NCBI GenBank assembly: GCA_023667165.1
Contig: JAMPAO010000117.1
Coordinates: 1-7,449 of the forward strand
Length of the DNA stretch: 7,449 nt
Origin: Ruminococcus sp.
Lineage (GTDB): Bacteria; Bacillota; Clostridia; Oscillospirales; Ruminococcaceae
Direction: 5' to 3'
The translations under genes and the position numbers were made by a program. The notes below the pieces were generated by a model, which saw nothing but the letters and a program-made list of their open reading frames with translations, was not told the DNA's origin and made no database searches. Below are positions 5,767 through 7,449 of the stretch, piece by piece (positions within the stretch are counted from its first letter, which is position 1; each line of letters starts with the position of its first letter).

Positions 5767-6048
5767 TTAAAAATGAATATATTTCATCAATAAATTCAAA
5801 AACAGCTTGTGATAAAACCCGTGCCCATCTTTTGGAGCGGCAGTAATATATTTATCTGACAACAGTTTTTCAATGGCTTCCTCAACATCACATGAAGCAT
5901 CAAAATTATATCTGTCTGAATATTCGTTTATTTTCTTGTAAACATTATAACAAATCTTTTGGCTGTCATCTGAAATGCAGCAGCCTTTTTTCTCATACTC
6001 GTCAATTAATCCGTTAAGTATTATTTTGGTATATTCCAATTTTCTCAT
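5767..6048 (-). CDS. jetD: JetD, N-terminal part (Wadjet), ends early at a frameshift
   Basis: About 93 residues that match the N-terminal domain of JetD in layout: an opening helix (KLEYTKIILNGLIDEYEKKG), a middle helix-rich region, then a winged-helix-like end EAIEKLLSDKYITAAP. After FYHKLF the frame is lost and runs through LNLLMKYIHF into a TAA at 5769-5767. In the -1 frame the sequence continues as EFIDEIYSFLNRTP into the Toprim half. The ATG at 6048 is preferred over the GTG at 6054; neither has a well-spaced ribosome-binding site (GTGAGG abuts the ATG). The start lies 35 bp inside the end of jetC, so translation is probably coupled to it. This frame could be a stand-alone small protein, but the match in position, length and flanking residues favours a broken jetD. 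Confidence 0.75.
   Translation of the reverse strand: MRKLEYTKIILNGLIDEYEKKGCCISDDSQKICYNVYKKINEYSDRYNFDASCDVEEAIEKLLSDKYITAAPKDGHGFYHKLFLNLLMKYIHF
5797..5803 (-). other. Probable frameshift site within jetD (short T run)
   Basis: On the minus strand the coding sequence reads CTG TTT TTG AAT in the N-terminal frame and GTT TTT GAA TTT in the frame of the Toprim half. One extra T in this five-T run (A run 5798-5802 on the plus strand) would join the two into KLFFEFIDEIYSF without interruption. Both frames are open between 5770 and 5851, so the true site lies in that interval; the T run is the simplest candidate. A lost base, a sequencing error or recoding all fit. Confidence 0.6.
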
Positions 6049-7449
6049 CCTCACTTATATATGGCATAACAGCATTTCGAGCTCCTTTCCGTACAACGGA
6101 ATGAATAACATCGCAAAACGGCTGTATACCTGTACATTTTTCCGCAGTAGCTATAAGCATTACTTGAAGCTGCATTTCTTTGAACATCTTGATCATCGGT
6201 TTGATACGGTCGCTTGTCATATGACTGAACGCTTCGTCCAACAATACAAGTTTTATACTGTTGTTGCTTTGATTGTATATTTGCAGCAGAGATGCGCAAA
6301 TAGCCACATAAAACGGAACTTGTGTTTCTCCGCCGCTTCCTTCTCCGCTTACATCTGACAAATAAGTATACTCATTTGTTATCACATTTGTTATTCTGAC
6401 ATCATAGTCAAGATAGGTTCTGTAATCGGCATATTTCGGCCATACTTTTTCATTAAATTTTTTTCCTGCGAGTCTTGATTTCGACGCGGAATTTATGTCT
6501 GCCATAATTTTATCCATAAGATCCTGTATTTGAACCTCATATGTTTCCATATCTATTTCATTAATATTAAACAGGTCTACCGCTTCATTATTTCCGTTCA
6601 TTATTACATCATAGAAAATGCCAAGCTCTGAGTTGCTTGTCCTGTCCATTTCAAAATAGTATTTTTCTTCGCCATAATTAAACTGAGATAATATGGCGTT
6701 AAGCTTTCTGAATTGTTTTTTTGCATTGTGAATATCGTCTTTAAGTCTGAATAAAATTTCATCCTTAAAGCGTTCCTTGCACCTTTCTTTTGCAATTCTG
6801 AGGCTTTCAATATTTTTTTCGAGTTCAATATTAACAAGCGTATTGTAAAGTCCATCGAAATCAGAAAAGCTATCAATTCCCTCCAGAAAATCCGTTATAT
6901 AAATTGAATTATACTGCCGCTGCAACGGTACAAGTTCCTCATTAATGATTTTGTTGAGGGCATTTTTAAGTTGGAAATGATAACTGTTTTGATTTTTAAC
7001 AATTTCCTTTGCGGATTTTAGTTTTATATTTTCATTATATTTTGAACGAACCGTTTCAATCAGCATAGGAAATTCTCTGCAAAAGCTATCAAAGGTTTCT
7101 TCTGCTTCAAGACTTTCCTGTTGAAGCCGCTGTTTTAAATTTTCGGCGTCGATAATTGATTTATTGGAAACGCCGATATTCCGATTTACTTCACCGATTT
7201 CATCTTCAATATTTTTTAGTTCATTCTGATATTTTTCTACCAAACTGAATAATGCCCGCAAAAACGGGTTTGCTTTTAATTCATCACGTTTCTTGCAAAC
7301 ATCGTTATATTCATCAAGTAACTTCTCAGATTTTGACCGTGCTCCGCAATATTGGTACAAATCGTCAAATGTACTGTCATTAATAACTGAGAATTTGACC
7401 ACATAGAAAAAATATGGTAAATAAGAAGTATGAGATATACAAGTGATTT
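6014..7449 (-). CDS. jetC: JetC, SMC/MukB-like ATPase of Wadjet, C-terminal part (5' end beyond window)
   Basis: The SMC-type motor of a Wadjet system, which forms a loop-extruding complex with JetA and JetB and delivers circular plasmids to JetD. The visible part, about 478 residues, holds a long coiled-coil-rich region (charged heptad-like stretches through about residue 235 counted from the GTG at 7402), then the C-terminal ATPase head. The head has the ABC signature SGEGSGGE (352-359) and Walker B with D-loop IKLVLLDEAFSHM (383-395, D389-E390). The N-terminal Walker A is not here. The GTG at 7402 has no ribosome-binding site, and the frame is open to the window edge (residues such as SYLPYFFYVVKF precede it), so the gene simply continues rightward. 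The full family length is about 1,100 residues. The stop at 6014 overlaps the start of jetD, the usual jetC-jetD order. Confidence 0.88.
   Translation of the reverse strand, partial: ITCISHTSYLPYFFYVVKFSVINDSTFDDLYQYCGARSKSEKLLDEYNDVCKKRDELKANPFLRALFSLVEKYQNELKNIEDEIGEVNRNIGVSNKSIIDAENLKQRLQQESLEAEETFDSFCREFPMLIETVRSKYNENIKLKSAKEIVKNQNSYHFQLKNALNKIINEELVPLQRQYNSIYITDFLEGIDSFSDFDGLYNTLVNIELEKNIESLRIAKERCKERFKDEILFRLKDDIHNAKKQFRKLNAILSQFNYGEEKYYFEMDRTSNSELGIFYDVIMNGNNEAVDLFNINEIDMETYEVQIQDLMDKIMADINSASKSRLAGKKFNEKVWPKYADYRTYLDYDVRITNVITNEYTYLSDVSGEGSGGETQVPFYVAICASLLQIYNQSNNSIKLVLLDEAFSHMTSDRIKPMIKMFKEMQLQVMLIATAEKCTGIQPFCDVIHSVVRKGARNAVMPYISEDEKIGIYQNNT

Noticed and set aside
5749..6054. Programmed -1 ribosomal frameshifting in jetD
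   Set aside because: The local sequence in frame is G TTT TTG, which lacks the X XXY YYZ heptamer, and I see no strong downstream hairpin or pseudoknot. A single-base loss in the T run is simpler, so recoding is kept only as an alternative.
7400..7402. GTG as the true start of jetC
   Set aside because: There is no ribosome-binding site before it, the frame is open to the window edge, and the protein would lack its N-terminal ATPase half.
1..7449. CRISPR array, complete tRNA or rRNA gene, insertion sequence or integrase
   Set aside because: I saw no spaced repeats, no full cloverleaf, and no transposase or integrase motifs on either strand.

Overview
The window looks like part of a defence island from a low-GC Gram-positive bacterium, probably a gut-type clostridium (order Eubacteriales). 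The grounds are AGGAGG-like ribosome-binding sites, one consensus sigma-A promoter, the tRNA-Glu-like sequence at the left edge and the style of the protein families. No gene fixes a species.

Left edge (1-90): positions 65-87 read, on the minus strand, as the last 23 nt of a tRNA-Glu (T-loop to CCA). An intrinsic terminator follows at 56-19, as would be expected behind a tRNA. The tRNA body is missing. In its place begins the last ~44 codons of an mcrB gene. The join therefore looks like an attachment-site junction of an integrated element, or an assembly chimera.

Plus-strand block (79-4576): an mcrB tail overlaps a complete mcrC (ATGA). Then come a macro-domain protein with a C-terminal helix-turn-helix region, a von Willebrand A (vWA) protein behind a structured leader, and an AlbA_2 (Schlafen-like)/GHKL ATPase protein with its own strong promoter. 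The first three complete genes probably share a transcript; the fourth is independent.

Minus-strand block (7449-4838): this is the distal part of a Wadjet (JetABCD) anti-plasmid operon. The C-terminal 478 residues of the SMC-like ATPase JetC run off the right edge. jetD overlaps its 3' end. jetD is split into two frames near 5798, which would separate the N-terminal domain from the Toprim nuclease half. jetA and jetB should lie beyond the right edge. This block is visibly more AT-rich than the plus-strand block, suggesting separate origins. The blocks are convergent, with a 10-bp GC-rich hairpin between them (4707-4741).

Taken together, three modules of known or likely defence type (McrBC, AlbA_2/GHKL, Wadjet) flank a macro-HTH/vWA gene pair that I cannot assign to a named system. 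That pair is the best candidate here for something undescribed. Two of the known systems look damaged as written: McrBC lacks its GTPase body and jetD is frameshifted.
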